Assembly: GCA_013368315.1 (NCBI GenBank)
Contig: JAACJM010000013.1
Coordinates: 310,001-374,000, forward strand
DNA: 64,000 nt
Direction of reading: 5' to 3'
From: Tetrapyrgos nigripes
Lineage: Eukaryota > Basidiomycota > Agaricomycetes > Agaricales > Campanellaceae
Each line of letters begins with the position of its first letter. Position 1 is the first letter of the stretch. Shown here in pieces: positions 1 to 13,286 of this stretch. Both the position numbers and the translations under genes were made by a program. Below the pieces are notes generated by a model that had not been told where the DNA came from, ran no database searches, and saw nothing but the letters and a program-made list of their open reading frames with translations.

Positions 1-3000
1 TGATGGCTAAAAGTAAGGTTAACATATGAAACAACTATAAGGTGGTGTAAAAACGCACCTTGAGCAACACCATCCCCAACGGTTTGGAATAGCCGACCAG
101 AGGGTCCCTTCTGATGAGACTTATCAAACTTGGTGACACCTTCCACTCCGTACTGTTGCTCGATATCAGGATCCCACATCTCCTGTTCATGCTCGGGTGC
201 AAGAGGCTCCTTGGCCATCAAGTCCTCTTCATACATCGCATCAACATCAACTCCCAGATGTTCACGCATGAGCCGGATACGGAGAGTGTGTGCAAAGCGT
301 CCGACCTTGAAGGGTTTGCCGGCCATAGTTCTGCACACGACATCAGTAACAGTAATCTAGTCACTTGTTATGAAATTTACGAACCCATCGATCATGTCAG
401 TATCCCGAATGATAGCAGCGATTTCAGAGTCCCTATCTCCCCTTTGTGATCTTTCATTGATGTTTGCACTACCAATGATAGCCAGACGGTCGTCTACGAT
501 GCATACTTTCCCGTGGATATAGACTTGTTCTGTGGTCAGGATGTCTCCCCTGAGCTTGCCCCAGTTCCTCAAACAGAAGACAGTGATATAATCATTAGGC
601 TGGGGCAAACAGTTAGCCGAAAGAAATAGCCAAAACATTGGGAAAGGCTTACATCAATGCCCTCCTTTCTCAATCTCGCAAAGATAGAATTGGGTCCTCG
701 GGCAAAGGTACGGTTCTGGCACTCTAGAATAATTCGTACCTGGAGACGTCATCAGCTCCGAAGATATGGACAAGAGGATGTAACATACAGCACTGGCGTC
801 GCTGTGATCTACAGGGAAGGAAAACCCTGGAAGAATTGGAATGATGATACAGCATTTCCAAGTGGTGCCATCGCGGTGAGCACGAAGAATACGATGTACA
901 ATTGCATCTCCAATCTTGTTCTCAATCTTCACATCGTTAACGGTAGTCCTAAGTCGCATCAAGTCAATAAAACAGGTCGCAATAAACACTTGTTTAGATC
1001 CAACTCACGATGAGATGAAGAACTGGTTCTCGATGTACACGAAATGTTCTGACATCTGAATGGCTATAGAGGAGAAAACCAATATGAGCTCGTCCTATAC
1101 TGAAACTAGCGAAACTAGAACGCACCTTTAAGATACGCATTCTGAATCGAGTGCTCAATCCTACTTGGAGTACCCAACGACCAGGGTCCTGCAGAACGAC
1201 AAATCTGCATCTCACACGTCCCAGTAAGAGCCATCTGGGTGAGCTCTCCTGGCTTGAATTCAGGAGGAGGAAGTAAGAATGGCATGACACGCTTGTGATT
1301 CTGTTCAACATCAACATGGTGAGCCACGAATAAAGATGAAAATAGCATCATCATCACACCTTAATCCTGAGGAGATAATTCCACCTCTGAATGAAATGCC
1401 TAGCTAGATCCCTCGCAGGTTGACCAACGACTTGCATAGCGACATCGTGCCAAGGCATCCTCGCGACTTTTGTCCGGTCGTACATATCTTCGTCGGGCTT
1501 TGCAAGATTGGAGAAATCGGACACTCTTGGGTTACTGTAGTCCTTCCCTGGATGAATAAAAATCAAAATGAGTGATCATGAGTGCCCACCGGGATCAGAA
1601 AGACTAGACATACCAGGCCAAATTTGCGACTGTCCCGAGTCAGGATCAACATCATCAATAATGACATGCTGAGGGGTGTCCCATCTTCCAAAGCATAGAT
1701 CCAGTCCACCCATAAACGCAATCGCTTGATCAATTACACAGAGTTTTTCATGCTATTGGTAGAGCACAATCAGTTATCACTGCAGGCAAGCACATAATCA
1801 GCACCACATACATGAGCCCAATAGAACGTCCCAGTCTGGAAATGCGAAGGCGACCTTTGAACCATGATGTTGGGATGTAAACTCGTCATACGTTGCTTAG
1901 TGTAGCTGTAAATAGGATTCGGTGAACTCATAGTCCATTCGGATGGTCATAGTCAACGCACTTGCTATCAGTGGGTGTGGTACGACTGGAAACCTCTTGA
2001 TACACGATGATGAAAATCTTGACGCCTTCTTTCGCTTTGCTCTCTAGCAATCTATCCAACCGATAACGACCCTTGTCAGGACGACGCATTTGGAGTTCTG
2101 TGTTCAAATGAGCCGTCATCAGAGCGTATACAGTCTTCGTTGCTTACCAGGCGAAAGCCACCAATCGTGAATATAAATCGTCTCTCTAGCCAGCAAAATT
2201 GCCCTTGAAAGATTCCAAAAGTAATCTCTCTAAACAGGCCAAGCTTTTAGTAACGAAAATATCAGGAAACGACAGGAAATGCACTCACCCCATCTACCAA
2301 CCACTGCGCTGCTACATTCAACCTGATCGGTGCAAAGCTGTCAAATCGATTTCTGCCCGTGTAGTGCGAAGTCGCAGCTGTCCTCTCGAGAGCGGTGATC
2401 CATTGCAACATTTGCCTCTGTTTACATTGCAGATATAAGTGTAAGAAACCGAAAGGACTGTATAACCCACCTGGTTTTTCGCGTACAGCTTCAATCTCAT
2501 CTGCGAATTAGATATGAAGAACGTATGCTTCGAAACCTCATTCGGGTCTGCTTTCTTCTTCTTCTTTCCCTCTTTCCCCGTCCCTGTCCATGGATGATCT
2601 TCATCGTCATCTGGTTCAGCACCTCCTGACGGTGAAAAAGGATTGACATTGGTCGAAGGATCCAACATCGGCGTAGTCTGATGGAAAGACACTGAACTAT
2701 CTGAGCTTGAATCCGAGTCGTTTTCTGGATCATCAGCATGAGGCTCCTCAGCTGTCTTTGCACGACCATGACCAAAAATACGAGAGAAACCACCCTTGAT
2801 AGTTCCTACTACTGAAGATTTTTCAGGGTTGGAACGCACTCTCTGCAGCTGGTTCGGCGCTTCCTCATCGTGAGCATCTGAATGCAAGAGGTTAAGACCC
2901 TGCCGGTAATACCGTTTTGGTCGCTCAATGCTGAAGTCAGAATCCAGCAGGAAAACATCCCACACAGTCAGCTACATCAAGGATCAACAGTGGGCCTTGT

Positions 3001-4558
3001 TCATCAGAATGATAAACGTACCTCTCCAGGCTCCTCCATAACCACCAGGTAACTCTCTCTGACAGCACACCACCTGTACTCTCTCTTTGCTTTCCAGCTA
3101 GTGCCCTTGCGTCCAAAGCCGCCTCCCTTACTATCAGCCGCCTCTATTTGCAAGAATCCTGCTTTGTATTGGGTTCCACCTGTCTTCGCATGAGAGATTG
3201 AGAGTGCACTAATTTCGAGAAAGCCGCAGAGCCTGTTGGAAGCTGGGTGAAACATCTACAAAGATACGGTACTTGACATCTACTTCAACGCCAATAGAAA
3301 GAAAACAGGACATACCACTGCTCTGATGAGGTCCAAAAGATAGTTCTCAAGTGTCTGTCTTTGAAGACGCGCAAATTCAGCTTGTTCGACTTCTCGTCCT
3401 CTCTCCTTCAGAAGGAATTTGAAGTAAGGTAGACCTGAACCCAAATGAGTATAAGTAATGTGCATAACGTGTCAAGAACTCACTCGTCCTCGGGAATTCA
3501 GGCAGATTATCGACATTTCGGTTATACGCGTTCGAAACAGCATAATGTGCGTGCAACGAGAGAAAGTCTCGCAATTGGCGGTAGATAACCCAGCGTACAG
3601 CACCGTTAGCGTATTCGCACTCAATCCGGAACACTGATTTGTGGCCGTGCAACGGATGTAAGCTGTCACTAATGCGAACGCGCAGTCGGTGGAGAAGAAC
3701 GGGTACTCGACGGTGACCTTTCTCGTCGCGTTCAAACCAAAGGCGTAGCATCAGAGTGGAAAGTCCACCGGTGATAAGTTCGTCGGTGATGTTCACGGCA
3801 TAGGACGTGACGGCGTTGGCATCATGAGGACTTGAAGGAGACTGTCCTTGCGGAACCATTTGGGGAAGCAATGAACGCAATCTCCCCCACTTGGCGCGCG
3901 ATGATCTGTCCGCTGAAGAAGATTGGTGAGGGTCTGATTTTGTCCTCCGTAAACTTGGTCCCTTGATTTTGCTATCTTCCTCTCCCGCATCTCCATCGGC
4001 TTCCTTTCCCTTTTCGCCAAATTCAAAACCGGACTTTTCCTCCTTTGGTGATTCATGGAACCATTTCATAGGATTCCAACTTTCATCCAGAAATCGACTC
4101 TCTCTCTTCTTTCCCTTCTCTCTCCGGTCAGCGCTGGACATGGAACTACCGACTTCCAATACTCCACGAAATTCGGAAGGCGCAGAGAAGGGGAATCCAT
4201 CGTTTTCATCACCGTCGGCGGGGATTTCTTCGTTCTCGTTCTCGTAACGACTATTAGTCCTGGAGTTGGACGGGGAGTTCGGAAGGGAGTACACGTAAGA
4301 AAGAGAGCGTGGTGGTCCTGTCCGCATAGATGGTGTTGAAGGCTGACTCCTGTACTGACGGGGGTCGACCTTCGGAATTCGGATAGAGCGGTATGACGAA
4401 GGCGAAGCCTGCTGGTCCGCTTGCTCGGCATTGGCGCTTGGCTTACTGCCGGCTGTTGCCTGTGAGACTATGTCTGCGATAGCTGGTGCCATCTGGGCTC
4501 TGTGAGCAGAGGCAATGGGCGGGCGTCGAGTTGGTTGACAATGATGAGTGTGAGACAA
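1..4558 (-). CDS. PLD1: Phospholipase D, Spo14/PLD1 type (3' end outside window)
   Basis: Hydrolyses phosphatidylcholine to phosphatidic acid and choline at membranes; the family acts in vesicle traffic and sporulation. A long low-complexity Ser/Pro-rich N-terminal region (first ~250 residues) is followed by a PX domain (about 3440-3800), a PH domain (about 2490-3260, with an acidic/Ser-rich insert) and the two catalytic HKD motifs: HEKLCVID near 1745, followed by [15 protein letters not shown], and HGKVCIVDD near 510, followed by [10 protein letters not shown]. The domain order PX-PH-HKD-HKD is diagnostic of eukaryotic PLD1. Several short introns split it. The first in-frame ATG (4556-4558) was taken as start; a second ATG lies about 22 codons downstream (MAPAIAD). 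After HKD2 the conserved C-terminal region ([20 protein letters not shown]) continues to a GT donor near 58, so the last exon(s) lie beyond base 1. Family assignment is firm; exon ends are approximate. Confidence 0.93.
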
Positions 4559-7500
4559 CTAGTACATAAACCTAAAGTTATGTAAATGACGTAGTATTTT
4601 AAGGCACAGCCCAACTTCTTCAACTTGACCATCAACTCCAAAGCAAAACCGAGTCTCTTGTGAGTTTCAAGGTTTTCGTTTGCAAGAGGATTTTTGGCTG
4701 CATTTCCTCGACAAAATATTGCCCACAGTTACTTGAAGGTCCAGTTCATGGAGGCGTAGGCCCTAATTAGGGCTTGGATTGAGCTTACTTCGTCAACCAT
4801 AGCTGGTTTAGCCAAGACTACAATGACGATATGAGTTCATATATTGTGGATTCGTCATTTTTTTTCATTTCTGCTGCTTCTACCTTCTAGTTGGACGGAG
4901 CTATGGCTGCTGATTACTCCAACGAGGCTCCCAGTGACTCGAGAGCGAATAGTGGTGCTAGGAGTGAACGCATGGGCTCAGTGATGCCCAGAGCAGTGTG
5001 CCTATTTCATCATCGGTCGCACGGCGCTGGTCGTTCGCGCTGTCGAGGCCTAGAGTTCATTTGTTGTTATCTGGAGGACAGAGCTCAGCTCGAAGAGCAC
5101 AGGAGAGGTTGTATGTATGATAAGTATTTGAGGAAACTACTAGACAGACAATTTTGGAAAATGACCTCAGCGAACAGGACGACTAGTGCCGTGAAGGTAG
5201 ACAGACGACGCATAACGAGCCCTAACACGGCGCAGGCTGGTCGCCCTTTTCCCTAGGAAAGTGATGGTCATATTAAAACGTAATGATTTGTTCAACTCCT
5301 TTTTCGAGGTGAAATGAAAACGGTTCGTTTTTAATCCTATTTCTCCTTCTGAGAAAGAAAAAGGAGATGAAAATTTATATTTGTTCCTCACGTGCACGTT
5401 TCTTTACTCTTTGAATTTCAGAAGGTCCAAGGAGAAATGGGATGAAAAACAAATCTTTTCCATCATGTTTTTTCTAATCGGTTTTTCAGGGGGAGAACTT
5501 CATTACATTTTACAACCATGGGAAAGAGGTAACCAGCCCACCCCGTGAGGCCTAAGAGGCAACGCGAAAGAGGCCCGCAAAAGGCCTTACATAGTGGTTC
5601 CTGGTCGGAGATGGTCCATCTACGCTCTGATTTTCAAGTTCTTCTTCCTGTAGATCATGGTCACTGGGAATGCCAAACTATTCTGATACCTCGCAACGAG
5701 GCCCGTACCGGTCAGCTCACTGCAGACCTACCTGCTGTCAATACATCTGAGAGACTCTAGTGACCATGTCACTATACTCGAACCAGGCAGATAATCACCG
5801 ACAAAACAGCGCGGATCACAATCGATCCGATATTCTATCTTCTTGAATCGGAACAGCGAAATGACCATGACCATGAAATATAGGACCCGAGAATACCGTT
5901 TAAACGCTTACCTATCTGGTCGAGTTCTTTCCTTCTTGGTATATGCATGTTCAGAGTCGGAAGAGGAAGAGGGAGAAGAACGTTAAGGTTTTGTCTTACT
6001 GGATGTAGCAAGTCATAATCAGCCCCTCAGGAATCGGGATCTCCGAGTCGGACGTGGCACCTCCACAGACAACAAAAATACTCACTAAAGTCACCGCGAT
6101 GCGCAGTCCGCACATAAAGCTTCACTGTTCACCTGTATCTTCGGAACACGGTAGAAGCCTTAGAACATGGAACTTGCAGAATTCGGGATCCCGAGGACTG
6201 CCTCAGCAAGCTTCGCATTACTGCTACTGCAGAGAAGCAGTTCCAGGTCACTGAGGAAAGTATTCTCAAACCTGGAGCGAATGCCACTTGACGTTGAGCT
6301 CGGATACGGTTGGACTAAGTATAGCGACCAATGTGAATCTCGTAATATATCTACACCGATATAGGTTGTTGAGCGGCGGGCACGTTCAATGAAGGCGGGA
6401 GATGGGTGGCCACTGACAAAATTGCAAGGTCAATCTAAGGGCCTAACGTCTAAGTAGTAGAGAGCGATGATCGGTCCACTACCTAAATGAAAGAACCTGA
6501 AAGAACTCATGTCTATCTCTCTACCCGATAACTTCAAATAAGCCACAGAGCCAGAGGCCGCCGCGCCACCCGGTTTAGATCTCCAGGTTACAAGCGTTGA
6601 CGTTGAGCAGCATATGGCCTCTGATATCTGAGAGGAAGTGCTGTAAGTTGTACCCTGTAGTAAAAACACCAGCGTGCAAAGACTTACGAGCATATGTCAG
6701 GGTCACTTCAGTGAGCAGAAAAAGCTCCATTGGGCATACAGAATTTCAGAAATTGGCAACATAATGAAAGACGAACTCATCCACAAGGAACGGCGCGGGT
6801 TGCGATGGTCCACACACACCCAGTACTAACCAATATTCATTGGCCAAAAGTTAGTTCGGAAAGGTCAAGTTTTCGAGGGACCAGGAAACTCATTTGGACA
6901 CGAAAGGTTTTCGTCCTTCAGAAATTTATCGGAAGCGGATCCGAGCCAATCGGATCGCTTGCCGAGGCTTCGGAAATTTAAAGTTTTCGAATCCGTTTTC
7001 GAGCACCAGAGATTTGATTGGTTGCTGGGTGTGACAATGACACAGCTCATGAGCCTGCATGGTACTTACTACGTCAGTTGGCAGTCACTATGTCATCGGT
7101 CGCTTAGCGAACGGAACAGGCTCCATTTGCATCCAGAATTTCAGAAATTGGCAACATAATGCAAGACGAACTCGACCACTAGGAACTGGGTTGCGATGAG
7201 CCACAGTGACACAGCTCACGAACCTGCAAGGCCGTCACTATATGTCGTAAATGTTTTCTTCGAACAGCGGAGATCTCATCCATACTACCTCTATCACAAG
7301 TGATTTGCAAGTCATCCCAGTCATCTTCAGAAGGAAAAAAAGTCTTCTGTTTTCTGGCAGCAGCCCCAGGCTCGGAAAGACAGCAAGTGTATACAACACT
7401 GTTGACAGTCCTGCCCTGAAACAATTTTTCTGACAGAAGTCGGCGGAACTGAAAGAGATCTAGAGACTAGAAGAAGCAAGGAAACATACGGATCTTGTCT

Positions 7501-8063
7501 ACTTGGCTGACTAGAGATACCGCTTAGCGCGTACGCACAGGGCGGTAGGTTCTATGTCGAAAATCCTCGAAAAAAAAGTGTGTCGAAGTGTTCCCCTGAC
7601 CACCGCGTATCCCAAATAGAGATAAGTAGATGATCTTCCGCGGAGGGATTAGAGAAGCGGTCCGCTCCACTGGGTACGGTATATGAAATGAACGACAAAG
7701 GTCGTGTGGTCTTGGTTCATAACAGAAATAAATCGAGGATCAGAATAGCCTGTCTAATTAGACAAAAAACCCCGTAGCCCAATGTCAGTTTGGCGCAATG
7801 TCCCATCTTCAGGGAACCAAAATCCACAACGGGACTTGTAACTTGAAATAAAGGGGCCGTAGAGAGATAGTTGAACAGAGTAGACTATGCACACAAGGCC
7901 AGCGCAGCTGTAGTTAGTTGGTAAAATGCCGTCTCCTTGGCATGTCCTTGTTTCGGTCGACACATCCGAACACAGAGAGCGCTCTCGGTGTTTCCTCTCT
8001 GAAAACCTCGGGAAAATGAGTAGCATAATACAGACTTAAGAATCATACAATAAAGCTTCTCGA
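4559..8063. other. Gene-poor 3.5-kb interval
   Basis: No convincing gene. The only open frames are short, lack domain signatures and show no consistent splice pattern. The part near PLD1 must hold its promoter, and 8000-8063 is AOS1 3' flank. The interior has a degenerate direct repeat (listed separately) and T/A-rich stretches (5270-5500), as in decayed mobile DNA. Confidence 0.5.
6725..7250 (+). repeat. Degenerate direct repeat pair
   Basis: About 85 bases beginning near 6733 (core CAGAATTTCAGAAATTGGCA) recur near 7130 with the same order of sub-blocks (AACATAATG, AAGACGAACTC, GGGTTGCGATG). A second block (GACACAGCTCA followed by CCTGCA and CAGTCACTATGTC or CGTCACTATATGTC) occurs at about 7035-7095 and again at about 7207-7245. 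The two families interleave, suggesting a larger duplicated unit that has since diverged. Confidence 0.7.
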
Positions 8064-9453
8064 CTAGGGCATATTCATCCGACATACGGTTCCGCTACCT
8101 GTATTCCCATCGAAGGTGAAGAAGTTCATGATCGGAGGTTCGCGAGCACCTAATGTTTTGAGAATGTCTTGTCCTAACATCCCACCAACAATTGCGCAGA
8201 CCGGGGAAAACTCATGAGCAGCTGTTGTCGAAAGGGATCTGTGTTTCATGGGAGTGTTAGAAGAAAAGAAAACCCCATAATTCTCCACGTACTCAATCAC
8301 ATCAGACGGTACTGATCTCAGAACCACCGTATTTACTTGTGCTTCAGACAAGAACGAGTCTGCCCATTCTTGAAGGACAACAGCGTCCGTTTGTTCTTTG
8401 GGGAGAGACCCATGAAGTGATTGATATTGCCAAAGAGCTGAGGTTCAAAGTTAGAACAAAATCTTTCTGTAACGCTCTCGGTTTCTATACCTAGTATGGT
8501 AAACACGCATGAAGGGTTGAGTTCCTTGGTCTGCCTCCTCGTCAGGCCGTCCCAGCGGTGACGCAGGGCATCTCTTAGAGAGGGATAGCTAGCGGTCATT
8601 TTGACAGATTTTTGATTTTCCTTCGGTGCGGACCGGTCTCTGTACGCAGTACAAAGCAAATCAGTATTGTAGCCAACAAATCTACAAAAGTAAATCTCAC
8701 GGAGAAATGTAATCATGTTTTAGGAGATCACAGAAAATATACCCCAACAAGCCATAGGTTCCGCCAGAATAGAACGGCTTCCTCGCCCGGCGACAAACTT
8801 CATTCATACGGATCTACTTCGTCGGACATAGAGCGTCAGCGAGAGAAACGGGGTGGGGGTGGGGAAGGCACCGATCGTGATTAGCACCAGGCTCACCAAA
8901 TCGTCTCGAGCCCAGTCAGTAACGCAGACTAAATCCACGTCCTTGATAGTTGACTCAAATGATTGTTCGCCCAACACATCAAATGTTGGTGTTGTCTCTA
9001 CTGTCACAAGGGGGTTCAAGCTTTCTATTCGTGCCTTTGCTGCCTCTACTCTCTGAACGAGACGGATATGGATGAGCCCAGGACCGAACTGCGGCCAAAC
9101 TCATGCTTACCTTTTTTCCCACATCCTCATCCCTGTAAAAGAATCCGGCCCCCAAATCTTCTTCGGTCACATCCTCCCCGTCGACAATGACAAGTTTCCC
9201 AATGCCAGCTAGAACAATGTTCTTGATAGCTTCCGTGGCAGTGCCCTTTAATTGAACCACGAGGATGGTAGCATTCCTCATCCTATTACAGACATCAGTA
9301 CATGAAAATGCGGACGTATGTACAAGAAAAGAAGGCAAGCAGTGATCGTAAGAGTGGGAAGAGCCTTCACCTCTGCTGAGCTTCGACACCCCAGAGTCTT
9401 ATTTGTCGGTCATAGCGACCCTGTTCTTCCTCCGTAAAATCGTTTGAAGACAT
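8064..9453 (-). CDS. AOS1: SUMO-activating enzyme E1 subunit Aos1 (SAE1-like)
   Basis: With Uba2 it forms the heterodimeric E1 that adenylates SUMO and starts its conjugation in the nucleus. The N-terminus MSSNDFTEEEQ leads into the family signature RYDRQIRLWGVEAQQR. The next exon gives NATILVVQLKGTATEAIKNIVLAGIG, then the nucleotide-fold segment VDGEDVTEEDLGAGFFYR, where the YDRQIRLWG/LGAGFF pair separates Aos1/Uba1 N-halves from other E1-like folds. Later exons carry DLVCVTDWARDDL, GGTYGLLGYIFCDLL and the C-terminal AIVGGMLGQDILKTLG ... MNFFTFDG. It ends at the TAG at 8064-8066. About six exons with short introns. Aos1 lacks the catalytic cysteine domain, consistent with the modest length. 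Confidence 0.92.
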
Positions 9454-10046
9454 TTGCAGACTTCGCTACTATTGAGTGGGAGATAAGCCAAGTAGACTCT
9501 GGGAGTGGAGAAAATAGAACTAGAAATGAATAAGCACGTTACTGACGCCAAAAAAAGCAGAAGATAGATGAAGCCGGTGTCTTTGAGACTACAGACGCGT
9601 GCGTCGAAGACGAGCAAGTTCAAGTCTTCGAGACGCGTTTTTCGGCTGGTGACCCTAACCCTACTGCAGTTGACCTCCATTTGGCACTTACCGATACTCC
9701 AGGAAGAGACTCTAGAGACACCCGCTGCACACATTCCTCAGGATAATCGTACAGTTATATTTGCTACGGCCTTTGAATAGTACACAATACGTTTAAGCTT
9801 TAAACATGATAGCATAGCGAGTCATGATTACATACAGTTGTCTTGGGGCTGTAGGGTATAACAGGGTATCGCAGAAATCGAGGGAATCAAAAAATGTACA
9901 CAAACAACTCCAGAGAAGAGAGAGAAAGATACCAGATATGCACTGTAAAACCCGTTAAAAGATAAGTAAGATCAAAATCGTTTTCGTCACCAGGCGAAAC
10001 AAAAAAAGTTATGCTACAACAAAACATCCTCGATAATAGACGCGCT
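9454..10046. other. Intergenic: AOS1 upstream / transcription-factor downstream region
   Basis: About 590 bases between two tandem minus-strand genes. No coding signal recognised; presumably AOS1 promoter and the 3' UTR of the upstream transcription-factor gene. Confidence 0.4.
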
Positions 10047-12965
10047 CTACCCGACCATAGCCATACCGTCCCCACTGGAAGTTCCATCACGATCATCGTC
10101 CAGTCTGTAGGAAAGACAAAGAGTCGGTAAAAGGGAAGCAAAGCCTCGGATAGCAAAATACTCACAAATAGTTTCTTTCAATTTCCGACAGAATGCTGAG
10201 AAAGTCCCCTACGCAGGAAAAGACAAATGAGTACGCTTCAAATCAACAGACAATTTCTACATACATAAGTATGCATGCGCACGAGCCGCGGATGCAGGTG
10301 CGATTTCTGCTTTCCTGACTGCATCAAGCAGCGTGGACGCAACGAATCGGACTTTGTGAACCTAACACACCGATAAATAACATATGTTAACCTCAAAGCT
10401 TCCTTTTAGAGAAAAGATTTTGAAGATCCACTAACCAAACTTGGTCCATTGGTCGCAATCGATTGTATAGGAATGCTGAAATCAATCATTAATCACACAC
10501 AACCAGGTACCCAAGAAAAACAAACCTATGAAGAATGTTAAGCAGGTTGCTAGCGACTGCTTCTCGCTCTTCTGCTATTCGTTGTTCGTCAAGGCTGCCT
10601 TGTAGCGACATGACGAGTTCGTCTCGGTATTGCTCAATCACAAACCGAACGAGTTGCTAGGTGCCAAAGGTGAAATGAGAAGGAGCTTTCGCAATGTTAA
10701 TTCCATCACACTCACCTGAGTCACGTAGAGGTTCGCCTGCATCACCAAGAATGGATTCAGGGCATTAGCCCTCGAGGCATTGGGGTTATCGAAGAAATCT
10801 TTCACTTCGTCAAATGTGGCTTTTCTGAAACCAGCTCCCCCAAATTCAGGTGGCAAATGTCCATGAGAAAGCGGGTGGGCCGGTTTGAGGCGTAGCGGCT
10901 CCGGTGCAAGACTAAGTGCACCCATGATCCTTTGATGAAGTGATTGCACTTCCTCCAGTCTTGCAGTTGCGAACTGTCCTTGAGGTGGTGACCTCTTGTC
11001 CACCCGGATCCGTACAAGAATCTCTCCCAGAAGTGCGAAAATGCGAGAGATGTAATTGAGACCGGATACTATGGCAGTTTTGCCATGTGGTTGGGGTAAA
11101 TACGCGCTAGGAGTAATGCTGAAGAAGTTGTGAAAATGGACGAGGGAACACGGAGAAAATCCGGTGATAAGAATTTTTCCGTCATCAATATCAAGGGGAA
11201 AACATACTACTCGTCATCGAGCTCTTTCGGGAAGTGAACAGAGCAGTCCTCGTCCCGTAAGCAGATTGGTCGACCGAGCAGGATTGACATGGATTTATCC
11301 GCTAATTCAGAAAGTCAAAAGGAGTCAAGCTAGTTGCCCCGCATTGTGACGTAGGTGCAGAACTCACCTCCGAAAAGAAGCCAAAAAATCCGTCGCCTCA
11401 CCTCGCATTCAATGGGATCAAGTCCTTCATACGAGCCTTCCTCATGCATACGTAGAGTGACAGCAATGTGAGCGGCTTCTCCGAAAGCTGCGTGCTGTGT
11501 TGCGTCATGTCCCTCACAGAAGTGATATACACAATCGCTGTCAAGGCATGAACATGACATGCTTCAAAGGAGTGGTAGAGTTACTCACAAGTACCGTATG
11601 ACTACGTGCATCGACGTAGGCGGATCATATGAAGCGACCGAAATATGTCTGCTAGCTTCGTGGCAAGTCTACCGGACCGTCAGTAAAAATATCCGACCAA
11701 CAGAATGGTTTTGAAGTGTACCTGAGCCAGCTTTCGGACCACCGGTCGTTCCATGGGCAGATAGGACCGAGGCACTTGAACCAAAGTGGAAGCCACGGTA
11801 GACATTACGAGAGCAAAGAATAACGGATCACGCTCCTCTCTCCTTGCATGTAGATCCGCCATGAACGAGGGTTTGTGAACGCAGGGGGTGAGTGGATAAA
11901 CAAAGTCAAAGAAAAGGGCAATAATAAGGGAAATGGTGTCTCTCGGTGCGATATCTTCCAATCGATGAGGTCGGTAATAATAGGACAACGGTGGAATAGT
12001 TGTGGGCTGCGGTTGATGTTGTTTGTATGACCAGTTGTATAGAGGATATGTGTTGTATGAATCCGAAGCAGGAGTGTATGCGATCGAGTCTTCAGTCTTT
12101 GGAGAGTGAGACATCAATCCGTGGTTGCTGGATGAGTCGGTAAAGGGAGGAGAGGGAAGGGAATTTGCTGAGGAGGAATAGTGGGGATGGTATGAATCTG
12201 CCGCAATTGGATAGCGCGAGGGAGAGATCGGAATGGACGGGATGGACGGGATGGACGGGATGGGAGAGACGTCCAAGTACTGAGATGGGCTTTTGGGGCC
12301 GAGAGTAGGTGACACAAGATTGCCCTGAACAGGGCTGGCAATTGTCGATACTGGCGAGGCAAGTTCGCCATCTCCTGGATCAGACTGACCTGCAGCAGCA
12401 GCAGCAGCTTCTTGCAAGCGACGCAAGTACCTTGCCACTCCAAATTTCAGTTTAGAACGATGAGTGACGCGCATGAAACTCACAAATTGGGCGGACCGCG
12501 TTTTTTGGGCTGATACTCGTAAGTACAGGGGATGCCTAGGGTGACACAGTGCTTGCAGGACTGCTTTGGATCATCAGGATTTTCGCGGGCACAGCGAACC
12601 TTGCGAGCCCGACACGCATCACAGCCTGCAAAAAGGTAAGTTTGGCGCGTCGTGGGGAACGAGGGGCTAGCGTACTCTGAGACTGGCGCCTGTGCAAAGA
12701 AAAAGAGAGTCGTCAGTACTGTTATCATAGCGAGAACAGGAAAGAAATGACATTAGATGATGGAGGTGGAGAAGAAAGGGAGGAAATGCGGGGGTGGGGT
12801 TTCAAAGAACGCGTATGTTAGGCGCGGAGAATAGTCGGGGCATTCTATGAAAGGATTCGACGGGAAATGTACATACTTTCTCTTGCTCTTGGTTTCGGAG
12901 TGTTCCTTGTCGGAGGACGGAGGCGAGGACGAACCCGACTCTTTCTTTGGACGGGCAGCGGGCAT
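10047..12965 (-). CDS. Zn2Cys6 fungal-specific transcription factor
   Basis: Nuclear DNA-binding regulator. The N-terminal zinc cluster has the spacing C-x2-C-x6-C-x11-C-x2-C-x6-C, starting CDACRARKVRC and ending GIPC, followed by a basic linker (KKRGPPNLYLRRLQ). A poly-Ala/Ser/Pro linker with SIP repeats follows, then the fungal_trans domain (IALFFDFVYPLTPCVHKPSF; RRRIFWLLFGG; DKSMSILLGRPICLRDEDC; HFPKELDDE). The C-terminal exons end LDDDRDGTSSGDGMAMVG. Translation starts at MPAARPKKES (12963-12965). Exon 1 joins a 14-nt micro-exon (12676-12689), which restores KRKRQSQSCDACRARK in frame. Many short introns, several exons under 100 bp. The target genes cannot be inferred; sugar- or xylan-responsive activators share this architecture, but no specific assignment is justified. 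Confidence 0.88.
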
Positions 12966-13286
12966 AGTGGATTACCGGAGTTGGGCCTTTTTTTCAGTTG
13001 GTGTGCAGTCCCCTAGCCGTCCCTTATATAGGTAGAAAATGAAAAGTTGCAACGCACTTCCCAACCCAGCGATCACGGGTACTATGTATCTTACGGCCGA
13101 TCTCCGGTCCATCTGCTGCTTCAACGCCTCAAGATTCCTCTTAAGATGAGAAAATCGTTAACATCATCTCGGTGGTTTTAGAAATTCATCGACTCTCATT
13201 CTCGCCTCACGTGGACTCATCCACATGTATCAGTATCAGTACTAAGGGAAGTAATGTAGTTCAACGTAATTTAAGGTAGCCATCCT
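12966..13286. other. Short intergenic region
   Basis: About 320 bases: upstream of the transcription-factor start and downstream of the PPR-like stop, both on the minus strand. A TTATATAGG motif near 13023-13032 could be a TATA element for the transcription-factor gene. Nothing else seen. Confidence 0.35.

Noticed and set aside
4891..5256. 121-codon plus-strand frame
   Set aside because: No domain or compositional sign of coding; lies in decayed gene-poor DNA.
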